Source: Methylopila jiangsuensis (GTDB lineage Bacteria > Pseudomonadota > Alphaproteobacteria > Rhizobiales > Methylopilaceae). Taken from it: a DNA stretch of 64,000 nucleotides. Under the pieces are notes generated by a model. It had not been told where the DNA came from and searched no databases. It saw only the letters and a list, made by a program, of their open reading frames with translations. The DNA lies in NCBI RefSeq assembly GCF_027922305.1, contig NZ_BSFK01000016.1:430565-494564 (forward strand), given 5' to 3'. Positions 8,904 to 18,916 of this stretch are shown here, one piece after another. The position numbers and the translations under genes were made by a program. Each line of letters begins with the position of its first letter. Positions within the stretch are counted from its first letter, which is position 1.

Positions 8904-10202
8904 ATGACCAACTCCGCCCCCGGCGGGCGCGAAGCCGCCGTGCTCGACCGCATCACCGAACAGGCCTGGCTCGAGCTCGCCGCAGCGCTCATTCCCGCCG
9001 GCCAGCCCGAGGCCGAGAACCCGCTCGATCCCGACGAGCCTCCGGCGCGGGAGGAAGCCGCCGCGCTCTATGTCGCCGCGCTGCTGAAATCCTATGGCTT
9101 CGAAGTCGAGCTGGTCGCCCGGCGGGAAGGGCGGCCGAACGTGATCGGCGTGCTCCCGGGCGCGGCGACCTCCGGCCCGTCGCTGATCCTAAACGACCAC
9201 CTCGACACCTATCCCGCCGGCGACTGGAGCGCCTGGACCGAGACCGGCGGCCATCCGTTCCGGCCGACGCGGCGCGGCGACCGGCTCTATGCGCGCGGAA
9301 CCTCCGACACCCGCGGCAACCTCGCCGCGATCCTGCTGGCCGTTCGCGCCATCCGCGAGGCCGGCGTGACGCTGAAGGGCGAACTCAAGCTCGTCTTCAC
9401 CGTGGATGAGGAGCGCAACGGCCCGGACGGGTCGATCTTCCTGCTCGAGGAGACCGGGCTGGCCGCCGACCATGTCATCGTCTGCGAGCCCACCGGCTGG
9501 ACCGAACCGGAAGGTCGGTGGGGCATGGGCGTCGCGGTGGCGAACGGCGGCCACGCGCTGGTGGAGGTCGCCGTCCGTGGGGTCAAGACGCATCTGTGGC
9601 GGCCCGACACCGGCGTGAACGCCGGATCGAAGCTGGCGAAGCTGATCCCGCGCGTGGAGGCGACGGCGTTCGCTCACGCGCCGGCGAAGCGCGCCGGCGG
9701 CACGCCTCCGCTGGCTTCCGTTCTCCGGGTCGCCGCGGGCGAGCCGCGGGAGCTGCAGTTCACGCCGGACCGCGCCCGGGCCATCTTCGGCGTGGTCGGG
9801 CTCGTGCCGGGACAGACCGCCGAGGGCGTGCTCGCCGACATCGAGCGGACGCTCGACGCCGCCCGTTCCGAGGACCCCGACCTGATCGTCGAGGCGCGGC
9901 TGGCGCCCGGATCGCTGTTCGTTTCGGCGACGATCGAGCAGGACGAGACGGCCGAGCCGGTCGCCGCCCTGTCGCGCGCCTATGAGCGCGTGCTGAGCGA
10001 GCGGCCGCGGCTCTACCGCAAGAACGCCTTCAACGACACGATCCGGTTTTCCGAGCGCGGCTTCCCGGCCGTCACCTTCGGCCCCGGCGAGGACGGCTGG
10101 CCGCCGGTGAACGAGTACATCCACATCGACAAGGCGGTGGCGGCCACCAGGATCCTGGCGCTGACCGTCCTCGACCTGCTGGGCCATGAGGCCGAGGCGT
10201 GA
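8904..10202 (+). CDS. M20-family metallopeptidase / deacylase
   Basis: This 432-residue ArgE/DapE/ACY1-type zinc amidohydrolase has its metal-ligand blocks in order: LNDHLDTYP, GTSDTRGNLAA, VDEERNGPDGS and CEPTGWTEP, with a late His in NEYIHID. A lid/dimerisation domain sits in the middle (GMGVAVANGGHALVEVAV). The family removes acyl or carbamoyl groups from amino acids and related compounds in the cytoplasm. It overlaps the following amidase gene by 4 bp, so the two enzymes are made together and probably act in sequence. Exact substrate unknown. Confidence 0.85.
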   Translation: MTNSAPGGREAAVLDRITEQAWLELAAALIPAGQPEAENPLDPDEPPAREEAAALYVAALLKSYGFEVELVARREGRPNVIGVLPGAATSGPSLILNDHLDTYPAGDWSAWTETGGHPFRPTRRGDRLYARGTSDTRGNLAAILLAVRAIREAGVTLKGELKLVFTVDEERNGPDGSIFLLEETGLAADHVIVCEPTGWTEPEGRWGMGVAVANGGHALVEVAVRGVKTHLWRPDTGVNAGSKLAKLIPRVEATAFAHAPAKRAGGTPPLASVLRVAAGEPRELQFTPDRARAIFGVVGLVPGQTAEGVLADIERTLDAARSEDPDLIVEARLAPGSLFVSATIEQDETAEPVAALSRAYERVLSERPRLYRKNAFNDTIRFSERGFPAVTFGPGEDGWPPVNEYIHIDKAVAATRILALTVLDLLGHEAEA

Positions 10203-11590
10203 GCGCGCTCGCGGGCCTGGCGCTGGACTTCGCCTCGGTCCGCCGGGCTCTTCGCGACGGCGCCTCCGTGGAGCAGCTCGTGAGCGAGAGCCTGCGTCGC
10301 GTGCGTTCGGCGGCCGGTGACGGCGTGTTCCTCGCCATCGCGGACGAGGCGGCGGTGCGATCCGCGGCCCGGGCGGTGGAGGACCGTCGGGCGAGCGGGG
10401 CGGCTCAGCCGCTGGCGGGCCTCGCCGTCTCGGTGAAGGACAACATCCATGTGGCGGGCCTGCCCACCACCAGCAACTGCTCGGCGATCGACCTGCGCCC
10501 CGAGCACAGCGCCCACGCCGTCGCGAAGCTCGAAGCCGCCGGCGCCGTGGTGGTGGCGAAGAACACGCTGGACCAGTTCGCGACCGGCCTGAACGGAACC
10601 CGCAGCCGCGAACCCCTGTGCCGCAACGCCGTGAATCCGGCCTACATCCCGGGGGGATCAAGCTCGGGATCGGCGGTCGCGGTCGCGCGCGGGCTGGTGT
10701 CGTTCGCGATCGGCACCGACACCGGCGGCTCGGGCCGCGTGCCCGCGGCCTGCAACGGCGTCGTCGGCGTGAAGCCGACGCTTGGCCTCGTGAGCGGCCG
10801 GGGACTGCTCTACAACAGCCGCCTGTTCGACACGCTGTCGGTGTTCGCGGCGTCGTCGGCCGAGGCTTACGAAGCGCTGGAGACGATGGCCGGACACGAT
10901 CCCGACGATCCCTTCAGCCGGGAGGACGCCGACGCCATCGATCTCACGCCGTCCGGCGACGGGACCGGGGTGCTCGCCACGATCCTCCCGGACCAGCTCC
11001 GGTTCTTCGGCGACCGCGCGGCCGCGGCCGCCTACGAGGCGGATCTCGCCGCGCTGCGGACCGCCGGGTTCCGGCTGAAGGAGATCGACTTCTCGCCGTT
11101 TCAGGAGGCGGGACGGCTGGTGTTCGGTTCGGCCTTCGTGGCCGAGCGGCTGGTCGAATACGGCGCGGTTCTCGAACGCGATCCTGCGGCCGTGCATCCT
11201 GCAGTCCGGTCCGCCATCGAGCCGGGCGCCGGCCACACCGCAAAGGACGCCTTCGAGGCGATCTACGCCCTGGCGGCGCTGAAGCGGCGGGCGCAGGCCG
11301 CGCTCGCCGGCGCCGACGCGCTCGTGGTCCCAACCGTGCCGACCATCTTCACGATCGACGACCTGCTCGAAGAGCCTCTGAGCCGGAACACGATCATGGG
11401 CAGCTACACCTACTTCGCCAACCCGCTCGATCTCTGCGCCGTCGCCGCGCCCGGAAATGGCCGCTCGGACGGGCTGCCCTCCTCGGTATGCTTTCTTGCG
11501 CGGGCGACAAAGGATGCGACCCTGCGCGGTCTTGCGGGGCGGTTCGAGGCCGCGGTTGCGGGAGCCGTTCCGGCGTCCCGCTCCCCATGA
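10199..11590 (+). CDS. Allophanate hydrolase-like amidase
   Basis: This 463-residue amidase-signature enzyme resembles the amidase half of allophanate hydrolase (AtzF/DUR1,2): VSVKDNIHVAGLPTTS, AKNTLDQFATGLNGTRS, YIPGGSSSGSAVAVA and IGTDTGGSGRVPA. The triad is Lys80, Ser154 and Ser178, with the same spacing as in AtzF. Only the amidase domain fits; the C-terminal domain of AtzF and any urea carboxylase gene are absent. Its GTG start overlaps the M20 stop. If it truly acts on allophanate or a carbamoyl compound, the operon would feed nitrogen supply; that is inference. Confidence 0.75.
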   Translation: MSALAGLALDFASVRRALRDGASVEQLVSESLRRVRSAAGDGVFLAIADEAAVRSAARAVEDRRASGAAQPLAGLAVSVKDNIHVAGLPTTSNCSAIDLRPEHSAHAVAKLEAAGAVVVAKNTLDQFATGLNGTRSREPLCRNAVNPAYIPGGSSSGSAVAVARGLVSFAIGTDTGGSGRVPAACNGVVGVKPTLGLVSGRGLLYNSRLFDTLSVFAASSAEAYEALETMAGHDPDDPFSREDADAIDLTPSGDGTGVLATILPDQLRFFGDRAAAAAYEADLAALRTAGFRLKEIDFSPFQEAGRLVFGSAFVAERLVEYGAVLERDPAAVHPAVRSAIEPGAGHTAKDAFEAIYALAALKRRAQAALAGADALVVPTVPTIFTIDDLLEEPLSRNTIMGSYTYFANPLDLCAVAAPGNGRSDGLPSSVCFLARATKDATLRGLAGRFEAAVAGAVPASRSP

Positions 11591-11601
11591 CCGCGCAGCC
11601 G

Positions 11602-12456
11602 TCAGCCGGAGGCGCCGCCATAGAACGCCGTCTCGGCGCGGCCCACGTCCCCTTCGACGGATTGGATGAAGCGCACGAGGTCGCTCGCGACCTGGTCGGC
11701 GATCTCCCAGTGCGGCGAATGACCGACGCCCGCGTAATGGATCGCCTCGATGTGAGGCGCGGCCCTCATCAGCGCCACCTGGGCGCCGCGATTGAAGATG
11801 CCGTCCCGCGCGCCCCAGAGCGAGAGCGCAGGCAATCCGGCCGGCGCGCGCTCGTCCGGGTAGGGTTCGGTCAGAAGGCCATCGAGCGCGCCGCGCCAGG
11901 TGCGCGCCGTCAGCCGCCGGCTGTCGGCGACGAGCGCCCGACGGCGCAGGCGCACCGGCGCCGCGAACCCGGACGTCTGGAAAGCGGCTATGAAGTCGTC
12001 CGTGATGTCGTCGCCCAGTTCCGCGAGCTCGGCGCGCACCGCCGTCAGCGTCGCGTTGCCCGCGGCGGTGGGCGCGCCGCCAATCACGGTCAGGCTGCGC
12101 AGCAGATCCGGCCGACGCTCCGCGAGGCGCAACGCCACGATCGCGCCCAGCGAATGCCCGACGAGATGAACGGGTCCGGACGCGATCGCGCCGATGAAGG
12201 CGATCGCGTCGCCGGTGAAATCCGCGATCGCATAGCTTTCGGTCTCGGCCGTGCGCCCATGACCGCGCTGATCGAGCACGAGGATCCGGAATCCGTCTCC
12301 GAAAGCCGGAAGCAGAGGTTCGAAGCTGCGCCAGCTGTCGCCGTAGCCATGAAGGAACACGACCGTCGGACCCGCGTCTCCCGACGCGACGTAGTGATGG
12401 CGCGCCCCTCCAATCGAGATGAAGCGGCTTTCGGGCCAGGCGGGTTTGACGTTCAT
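11602..12456 (-). CDS. Alpha/beta-fold hydrolase
   Basis: This 284-residue alpha/beta hydrolase has the oxyanion block VVFLHGYGDSW, the nucleophile elbow GHSLGAI (Ser in VGHSLG), an acid region (LSLWGARDGIF) and the catalytic His in GVGHSPHWE. It is probably a cytoplasmic esterase or similar enzyme with no defined substrate. It is convergent with the allophanate-hydrolase-like gene (11-bp gap) and follows groEL, but a strong hairpin at 12480-12517 lies between, so it likely has its own promoter or low read-through. The C-terminal tail is unremarkable. Confidence 0.85.
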   Translation of the reverse strand: MNVKPAWPESRFISIGGARHHYVASGDAGPTVVFLHGYGDSWRSFEPLLPAFGDGFRILVLDQRGHGRTAETESYAIADFTGDAIAFIGAIASGPVHLVGHSLGAIVALRLAERRPDLLRSLTVIGGAPTAAGNATLTAVRAELAELGDDITDDFIAAFQTSGFAAPVRLRRRALVADSRRLTARTWRGALDGLLTEPYPDERAPAGLPALSLWGARDGIFNRGAQVALMRAAPHIEAIHYAGVGHSPHWEIADQVASDLVRFIQSVEGDVGRAETAFYGGASG

Positions 12457-12479
12457 GGCGCTGCTCCGCGGATGGCGCG

Positions 12480-12517
12480 CCTCCGGCGGCCCGGCGATGA
12501 CGCCGGACCGCCGGAGG
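12480..12517 (-). terminator. groESL terminator hairpin
   Basis: This is a 16-bp inverted repeat with one mismatch: left arm CCTCCGGCGGCCCGGC at 12480-12495, 6-nt loop, right arm GCCGGACCGCCGGAGG at 12502-12517. It starts 8 bp beyond the groEL stop codon. No long T run follows, as is common in GC-rich genomes. It probably ends the groES-groEL transcript and isolates the hydrolase gene. Confidence 0.75.
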
Positions 12518-12524
12518 CTCAGGC

Positions 12525-14201
<1,677 letters not shown>

Positions 14202-14489
14202 TCAGCCGACGACGCCGAGAATGTCGGCTTCCTTGACGATCAGGACTTCGGCGCCGTCGATCTTGACCTCGACGCCGGACCACTTGCCGAACAGGACGCG
14301 GTCTCCCGCCTTGACGTCCAGCGCCACCAGCTTCCCGCTCTCGTCGCGCGCGCCCGGCCCGACGGCGACGACCTCGCCCTCCTGCGGCTTTTCCTTCGCC
14401 GTGTCGGGAATGATGATTCCGCCCTTTGTCTTCTCTTCGCCCTCGAGGCGACGGATCAGCACGCGGTCGTGCAACGGTCGAAAGCTCAT
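14202..14489 (-). CDS. groES: Co-chaperonin GroES (Hsp10)
   Basis: This 95-residue co-chaperonin caps the GroEL ring. It begins [18 protein letters not shown] and contains the mobile loop ([16 protein letters not shown]), then [14 protein letters not shown] and [16 protein letters not shown] ribosome-binding site lies about 9 nt before the ATG. It is the first gene of the groES-groEL operon and is divergent from fae across 267 bp. Length and motifs are normal. Confidence 0.97.
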   Translation of the reverse strand: MSFRPLHDRVLIRRLEGEEKTKGGIIIPDTAKEKPQEGEVVAVGPGARDESGKLVALDVKAGDRVLFGKWSGVEVKIDGAEVLIVKEADILGVVG

Positions 14490-14756
14490 GCGCAGGCGCT
14501 CCGTCGATGTGGGGCCGGGCCGCCGAACGGTCGGTCACGCGCGGCCCCATGGTCCGATCGGGAAGCGCTCAAGAGCGGCCTCCCGACGACGCAGCCTGTC
14601 CAATGCCGCATATAAAATCAAGTTAATCTATCAAATATATATAATTATGTTGACGACCCGAGGGGCTTCGCGGAGCATCGGGCTCTCCTCGCGCATCGTG
14701 CGAGGCGCCGGCGCGGCGTCCGCCGCCCGGAACCCGCAGCATCTCAAGGGACCATC
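14490..14756. promoter_or_regulatory. Divergent groES / fae intergenic region
   Basis: This 267-bp gap contains a very AT-rich core at about 14608-14652 (ATATAAAATCAAGTTAATC, then a TATATATAA run) within GC-rich DNA. It must carry the promoters for groES (minus) and fae (plus). AAGGGA precedes the fae start. No CIRCE element (TTAGCACTC-N9-GAGTGCTAA) is present. A similar AT-rich stretch occurs at 1484-1516. Promoter boxes could not be assigned firmly. Confidence 0.5.
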
Positions 14757-15269
14757 ATGGCCAAGATTACGAAGACCTTGATCGGCGAGTCGCTGGTCGG
14801 CGACGGCAACGAAGTCGCCCACATCGACCTCATCATCGGCCCGCGCGGGTCTTCCGCCGAAACGGCGTTCGTAAACTCGCTGACCAACAACAAAGACGGC
14901 TTCACCTCGCTGCTCGCGGTCGTGACGCCGAACCTTCTCGCGAAGCCGAACACGATCCTGTTCAACAAGGTCACCATCAAGGACGCCCGTCAGGCGGTTC
15001 AGCTGTTCGGCCCGGCCCAGTACGGCGTCGCCAAGGCGGTCGTGGACTCGGTCGCCGAAGGCGTGATCCCCGAGGACGAGGCCGAAGACCTGTTCATCTC
15101 GGTCGGCGTGTTCATCCACTGGGAGGCGGCGGACGACGCCAAGATCCAGCAGTACAACTACGAAGCGACCAAGGAAGCCCTCAAGCGCGCCGTCGCCGGC
15201 GAGCCGAAGGCCAGGGACGTCGTGGCCCAGGCCTCGACCGCGAAGCACCCCTTCGCCGCGAACGGGTGA
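14757..15269 (+). CDS. fae: Formaldehyde-activating enzyme Fae
   Basis: This 170-residue enzyme condenses formaldehyde with tetrahydromethanopterin to methylene-H4MPT, the entry step of C1 oxidation in methylotrophs. Nearly the whole sequence is recognisable: [20 protein letters not shown] with the presumed catalytic His22, [40 protein letters not shown] and C-terminal KHPFAANG. One difference from the form I recall is GPAQYGVA where GPAQHGVA is common. No other H4MPT-pathway gene is nearby. It may be a second copy or a relocated primary copy; the window cannot decide. Confidence 0.95.
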   Translation: MAKITKTLIGESLVGDGNEVAHIDLIIGPRGSSAETAFVNSLTNNKDGFTSLLAVVTPNLLAKPNTILFNKVTIKDARQAVQLFGPAQYGVAKAVVDSVAEGVIPEDEAEDLFISVGVFIHWEAADDAKIQQYNYEATKEALKRAVAGEPKARDVVAQASTAKHPFAANG

Positions 15270-15339
15270 TCCACAAGCGGCGGCGCGGGCTTTATCGCGA
15301 GGGCAGCATGAGCCTGCGGCTCAGACGGCCCCGCCCGCC

Positions 15340-15505
15340 GTCACGTCACGGCGGCCGCGCGGAAGGTCCGGACGCCGGCTGCCGCTCATCCGCTCGATGC
15401 GGTTGAAGACGCGTTCGCGAGGTTGCGCTGGCGGTAGACCCGGCGGCCGAAGCTGAACGCCGCCCTCCGCATCGAGCGCAGCGGGGTGTTGGGCCGGGCC
15501 CGCGC
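15340..15505 (-). pseudogene. IS5-family transposase C-terminal remnant
   Basis: Read on the minus strand, one frame gives AAFSFGRRVYRQRNLAN and another continues with FNRIERM. Together these match the C-terminal YRxRNxxERFFNxxK block of IS5-type (IS427-like) DDE transposases. The two parts are out of frame with each other, and nothing upstream of them is preserved. The fragment directly abuts the broken IS3 OrfB, so one element probably landed in or recombined with the other. The boundaries are approximate. Confidence 0.5.
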
Positions 15506-15510
15506 TCTTG

Positions 15511-15909
15511 CGCGTAGCCGACGACCTTGCGCGACCAAGCATCGAGGATGACGGCAACGTAGACGAAGCCAGCGGTGATCGCCACGTAGGTGATGTCGGC
15601 CACCCAGAGCTGGTTCGGCGCATCCGGCACGATATCCTTCGCCAGGTTCGGGAAGATCGGCAGTTCATGATCGCCATCAGTGGTGGCGACATAGCGCCGG
15701 CGCCGACGTGGTTGAAGACCATGCTCGCGCATCAGGCGCCGGATCTTTTTGTGGTTCACGACAAAGCCGCGGTGCCGCAGCGATGCCTGCATCCGACGGT
15801 AGCCATAGGCCTCGAAGCTGTCGGAGACCGCCGCCATCGTCTCGACGAGCGCCGTGTCGTCGATGCTGGTGGCCGGCTTGTCATAATAGGTCAAGCGCGC
15901 GAGCCCCAT
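15511..15909 (-). pseudogene. IS3-family transposase OrfB, truncated
   Basis: The first 133 codons are normal IS3-family OrfB: YGYRRMQASLRHRGFVVNHKK, LMREHGLQPRRRRRY, QLWVADITYVAI (first catalytic Asp at about residue 105) and VILDAWSRKVVGYA. The sequence then loses similarity exactly where the second Asp and Glu of the DDE catalytic core should follow, and IS5-like sequence takes over. The enzyme is therefore inactive. It starts at the stop of OrfA (15909), the usual overlapping arrangement of IS3 elements. Confidence 0.85.
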
Positions 15910-16345
15910 CAGCCGGCATCCTTCTGCGACGGAGACGCCGCGGGGCCGGTGACGACGGATGTCGTCGCGCTTCTCGGCCGTGGTCCGTGCTTCAGAGCCC
16001 CCTTTAGGAACTCGATCTCCAGAGCTTGTCTGCCAACGAGCCGCCCCAGCGCGGCGATGCGCGCCTCGTAGGCCTCGACCGTATCGGCCGCGGCCGCCAC
16101 GTCGTCGAAGGCGCCGGCCTCGAACTTCTGGATCCAGATGCGGATCAGGTTGCGCGACAGATCATGTCGTCGGGCGAGGCTGTGAAGCGTCTCGCCCGCC
16201 TGATAATCCTGCGCCACCTGACGCTTGAACTCGATGCTGTGAGTGCGGTGTCGGGCCATGGGCTTTCATCCCTCGAAAGCCCGGCTGTCCGGTCAATTGC
16301 TGGCCGTCACGCTGTCCGCCTTAAGGGGCGCACTCCACAATTGGT
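15520..16345 (-). mobile_element. Broken IS3-family insertion sequence
   Basis: This comprises OrfA (complete) and the first two thirds of OrfB, both on the minus strand. The 5' end of the element probably lies near 16300-16345, where non-coding sequence with GGGGCGCACTCCACAATTGG occurs. The other terminus is lost at the IS5-like remnant near 15510, so no inverted-repeat pair or target duplication can be shown. The coordinates are approximate. Confidence 0.7.
15909..16259 (-). CDS. IS3-family transposase OrfA
   Basis: This 116-residue helix-turn-helix/leucine-zipper protein comes from an IS3 element: HSIEFKRQVAQDYQAGETLH, ARRHDLSRNLIRIWIQKFE, then a zipper-like EAYEARIAALGRLVGRQALEIE and FLKGALK. 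In intact elements it pairs with OrfB by programmed frameshifting to make the transposase. OrfB is truncated here, so the OrfA frame is intact but probably non-functional alone. Confidence 0.88.
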   Translation of the reverse strand: MARHRTHSIEFKRQVAQDYQAGETLHSLARRHDLSRNLIRIWIQKFEAGAFDDVAAAADTVEAYEARIAALGRLVGRQALEIEFLKGALKHGPRPRSATTSVVTGPAASPSQKDAG

Positions 16346-16560
16346 TTCGCGTCATCATTTCGCTGTCAATTGTTTTTACCATGATTTTTTTCGTCTCGGT
16401 TCAGACGATCGCGTCGCTCGGGCGTTGGGTCGGGACGTTTCGGTCGGGATCGCGCGCGCCGCGAGCCGAGGCGGTCGGCGGGCGCCGCTCGCGGGACGTC
16501 GACGAACCCACGTCCCCGCGCGAAGGTCGCCCCATCGCCGGCGGGCGCCGTCCGGGCGGT

Positions 16561-17592
16561 TCAGCGCGGCCGGCGCGCGGCTTCGATCGCGAGGCCGAGC
16601 AGGACGCGTTCGGCCACCGCCTCGCCGAGGCCCGCGGTCCTGCGCCCGGCGGCCACCGCGTCGCCCAGCCGCACGATCGTCTGCTCCAGCCGCTCGCCGG
16701 TCCAGGCGCCCAGCGCCTTCTCGGCGGCGTCCTTGCGGCGGAAGTGAAACAGGAAGCCGTTCGCCTCCATCACCTGCCGCGCGCCGCGGCCCGCCTCCAC
16801 GTCGGCGCGCAGACGGTGCAGGGTCAGCGCGTGGCGCAGCGCCGCGCCCACCACCACCGAGGGCGGCGTCCCGTTGGCCCTGAGCGTCTTCAGCGCCGCG
16901 ACCAGATCGCCCGCGCGGCCGGCGAAGGCGGCGTCCACCGCCGCGTCCTGGCCCACGTCGCCGGCCTCGGGGATGACGGCCGCCACGTCGTCGGCCTCGA
17001 TCCGGCTCTGGCCCATGGCGTAGAGGCAGAGCTTGCGCACCTCGCCCCGCGCGGCGAGACGGTCCGGTCCGAGCGAGGCGGAAAGCAGCGCCCGGGCCTC
17101 GGGCGCGATGCCGAGCCCGGCCGCGCGCAGCTCCTCGTCGATCAGGCGCTCGCGGGCGCCGGCCTCGTCCGGGTAGCAGGGCAGGGCGGCGGCGCGCGGG
17201 CTCTTCTCGCACAGGGTCCGGAGCGGGTTGGTCTTCTTGAGGTCGCCCGCCTCCAGCAGCGTCAGCGCGTCCGGCTGCGGCCCGCCCAGCAGGCCCTCGA
17301 GCGCGAGGTTCAGCGCCCGGCCGCCCACCTTGACCCGGATCAGCCGCTTGCCGCCGAACAGGGCGATGGTGCGGGCCTCGTCCGCCAGCCGGCCGGGATC
17401 GGAGGCGACGTCGTCGCCTTCGAGCCGCACCAGCGCGAACGGGTCGTCGGAGCCCTCCAGCGCGCGGGCGGCGAGACGCTCGGCGCGCTCGGCCACCAGG
17501 CCCGCGTCCGGCCCGTAGATCAGGACGGCGCAGACCTCCGCCGGGGGCCTGGCGAGAAAGGCGTCGACGCCTGAGGCTTTGATCGCGACCAT
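16561..17592 (-). CDS. holA: DNA polymerase III delta subunit
   Basis: This 343-residue clamp-loader subunit opens the beta sliding clamp. It starts VAIKASGVDAFLARPP, followed by VLIYGPDAGLVAERA and GGKRLIRVKV, with the typical all-alpha C-terminal collar (HALTLHRLRADVEAG). Alphaproteobacteria usually keep holA close to leuS and lptE, which are at 19.4-22.6 kb here, so the locus is conserved but interrupted by an L,D-transpeptidase gene and an orphan gene. Length is normal. It ends 200 bp from the IS3 remains. Confidence 0.93.
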   Translation of the reverse strand: MVAIKASGVDAFLARPPAEVCAVLIYGPDAGLVAERAERLAARALEGSDDPFALVRLEGDDVASDPGRLADEARTIALFGGKRLIRVKVGGRALNLALEGLLGGPQPDALTLLEAGDLKKTNPLRTLCEKSPRAAALPCYPDEAGARERLIDEELRAAGLGIAPEARALLSASLGPDRLAARGEVRKLCLYAMGQSRIEADDVAAVIPEAGDVGQDAAVDAAFAGRAGDLVAALKTLRANGTPPSVVVGAALRHALTLHRLRADVEAGRGARQVMEANGFLFHFRRKDAAEKALGAWTGERLEQTIVRLGDAVAAGRRTAGLGEAVAERVLLGLAIEAARRPR

Positions 17593-17623
17593 GCCGCGGT
17601 TGTCGCGGGCGGAAGGCGCGCCG

Positions 17624-18865
17624 TCAATGCGGCGCGGGCGTCCCCAGCGGGGCTGCGGGCGGCGCGAGATCCGTCTCGTTCCGGGCCGAGACCACCTCGG
17701 GCTCGCGGAAGTCCACCGGCACGCCGGGGCCGACCATGTGGGCCAGCTCGTTCGCGTCCCAGTTGGTCAGGCGCACGCAGCCATGGCTGTTGGTCTTGTC
17801 GATCTTGGACGGCTCGGGCGTGCCGTGCAGGCCGTAGGTGGGCTTGTCGAGCCCGATCCAGACCGAACCCACCGGCGTGTTCGGCCCCGGCGGCAGACGC
17901 AGCGCCTTGGTGTTCTCGCCCTGCTGGAAGTTCACCTTGGGCCGGTACCAGTACTCCGGGTTGATGGCGATGGCCTTCACCGCATGGACGCCGGTGGGGG
18001 AGGGCAGGTCGGCGCTGCCGATGGTGGCCGGATAGGACGCCACCAGCCGGCCCGCGGCGTCATAGGCGAACACCTGCTTCTTGCCCTTGTCGGCGATGAC
18101 GCTGGCGACCTTGGCCTTCAGCGGCGGGCCGGGATTGGCCACCGTGATCACTGTGCCCGGAACGGTGAAGTCCACGTCCGGGTTCAGCCGGCGCAGGAAG
18201 GCCTCGTCCATGTGGAAGCGCTCGGCCAGCATCTCCACCGGATCGCGATAGGCCGCGGCGGGAAGCTGCGCCTGCTCGGCGTAGTCCGCCGGCATCACGG
18301 GCACGAACGGGCCGGCCACGTCCTTCTCGGTGATTTCGTAGGGCGCCAGAACGGGCTCGGACGAGGTGGCCTCCAGCTTGGCCCAGAGCTCGGCGTCGAG
18401 CCGGCCGTCCACCTCGTGGCCCACCATCATCTCGAAGGCGGCGATGGCCTTGGACACGTTGCCGCCGTTGATGCCGTCGATCACGCCCGGCGAGGCGTTG
18501 GCGCGGTCGAGCAGCACCTGCAGCTTGATCATGCGCGGATCGGACTGCTGGCCCTTGGGGTAGGGGTCCGGCGAATAGACCGCGTCGTTGGCGAGCGAGA
18601 TCAGCAGGTCGACCGGATAGGCGTCCTTCGCCGCGCGCGTGGGCGCCGGCCGCGCGGGGGCCGTGACAGACGGCGCGGGCCGCACGGGAGACGCCGGAGG
18701 CGCGACGCCCCGGGGCGCGGGATCGACGCTGCCGGTGGTTTCCGGTTCGCCCAGCAGCGCGCCGATGGCGTCGTGGGGCTCGGCCTCCGCCGTCTGGGCG
18801 CGCGCCGTCCCGACCGCGCAGGCGGCGGCGAGCGTCAGGGCCAGAATGAGGCTGCGGTCGGTCAA
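17624..18865 (-). CDS. L,D-transpeptidase (YkuD domain)
   Basis: This 413-residue secreted cell-wall enzyme has a signal peptide (LILALTLAAACAVGTARA) and a Pro/Ala-rich linker. A peptidoglycan-binding-like region follows (QVLLDRANASPGVIDGINGG), with a LysM-like segment (DPVEMLAERFHMDEAFLRRLNP). The C-terminal YkuD domain contains HGTPEP and SHGCVRLTNWD with catalytic Cys363. It forms 3-3 crosslinks or attaches lipoproteins to peptidoglycan. The start is TTG, chosen because GAGGAG lies 8-9 nt upstream. That ribosome-binding site lies inside a long hairpin (18870-18916). Confidence 0.92.
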   Translation of the reverse strand: MTDRSLILALTLAAACAVGTARAQTAEAEPHDAIGALLGEPETTGSVDPAPRGVAPPASPVRPAPSVTAPARPAPTRAAKDAYPVDLLISLANDAVYSPDPYPKGQQSDPRMIKLQVLLDRANASPGVIDGINGGNVSKAIAAFEMMVGHEVDGRLDAELWAKLEATSSEPVLAPYEITEKDVAGPFVPVMPADYAEQAQLPAAAYRDPVEMLAERFHMDEAFLRRLNPDVDFTVPGTVITVANPGPPLKAKVASVIADKGKKQVFAYDAAGRLVASYPATIGSADLPSPTGVHAVKAIAINPEYWYRPKVNFQQGENTKALRLPPGPNTPVGSVWIGLDKPTYGLHGTPEPSKIDKTNSHGCVRLTNWDANELAHMVGPGVPVDFREPEVVSARNETDLAPPAAPLGTPAPH

Positions 18866-18869
18866 GGCC

Positions 18870-18916
18870 GATCTCCTCGCGTCAGGCCGGCATGGGCCGG
18901 CTCAGGCGCGAGGATC
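18870..18916 (-). promoter_or_regulatory. Hairpin covering the L,D-transpeptidase ribosome-binding site
   Basis: Read on the minus strand, GATCCTCGCG pairs with CGCGAGGAGATC (an AG bulge), and inside it GCCGGC pairs with GCCGGC around a short loop. The 3' arm contains GAGGAGA, the ribosome-binding site of the TTG-started gene. The structure could limit translation initiation. Seen: the inverted repeats. Inferred: any regulatory effect. Confidence 0.45.

Noticed and set aside
14490..14660. CIRCE heat-shock operator upstream of groES
   Set aside because: No TTAGCACTC-N9-GAGTGCTAA-like inverted repeat is present in the gap.
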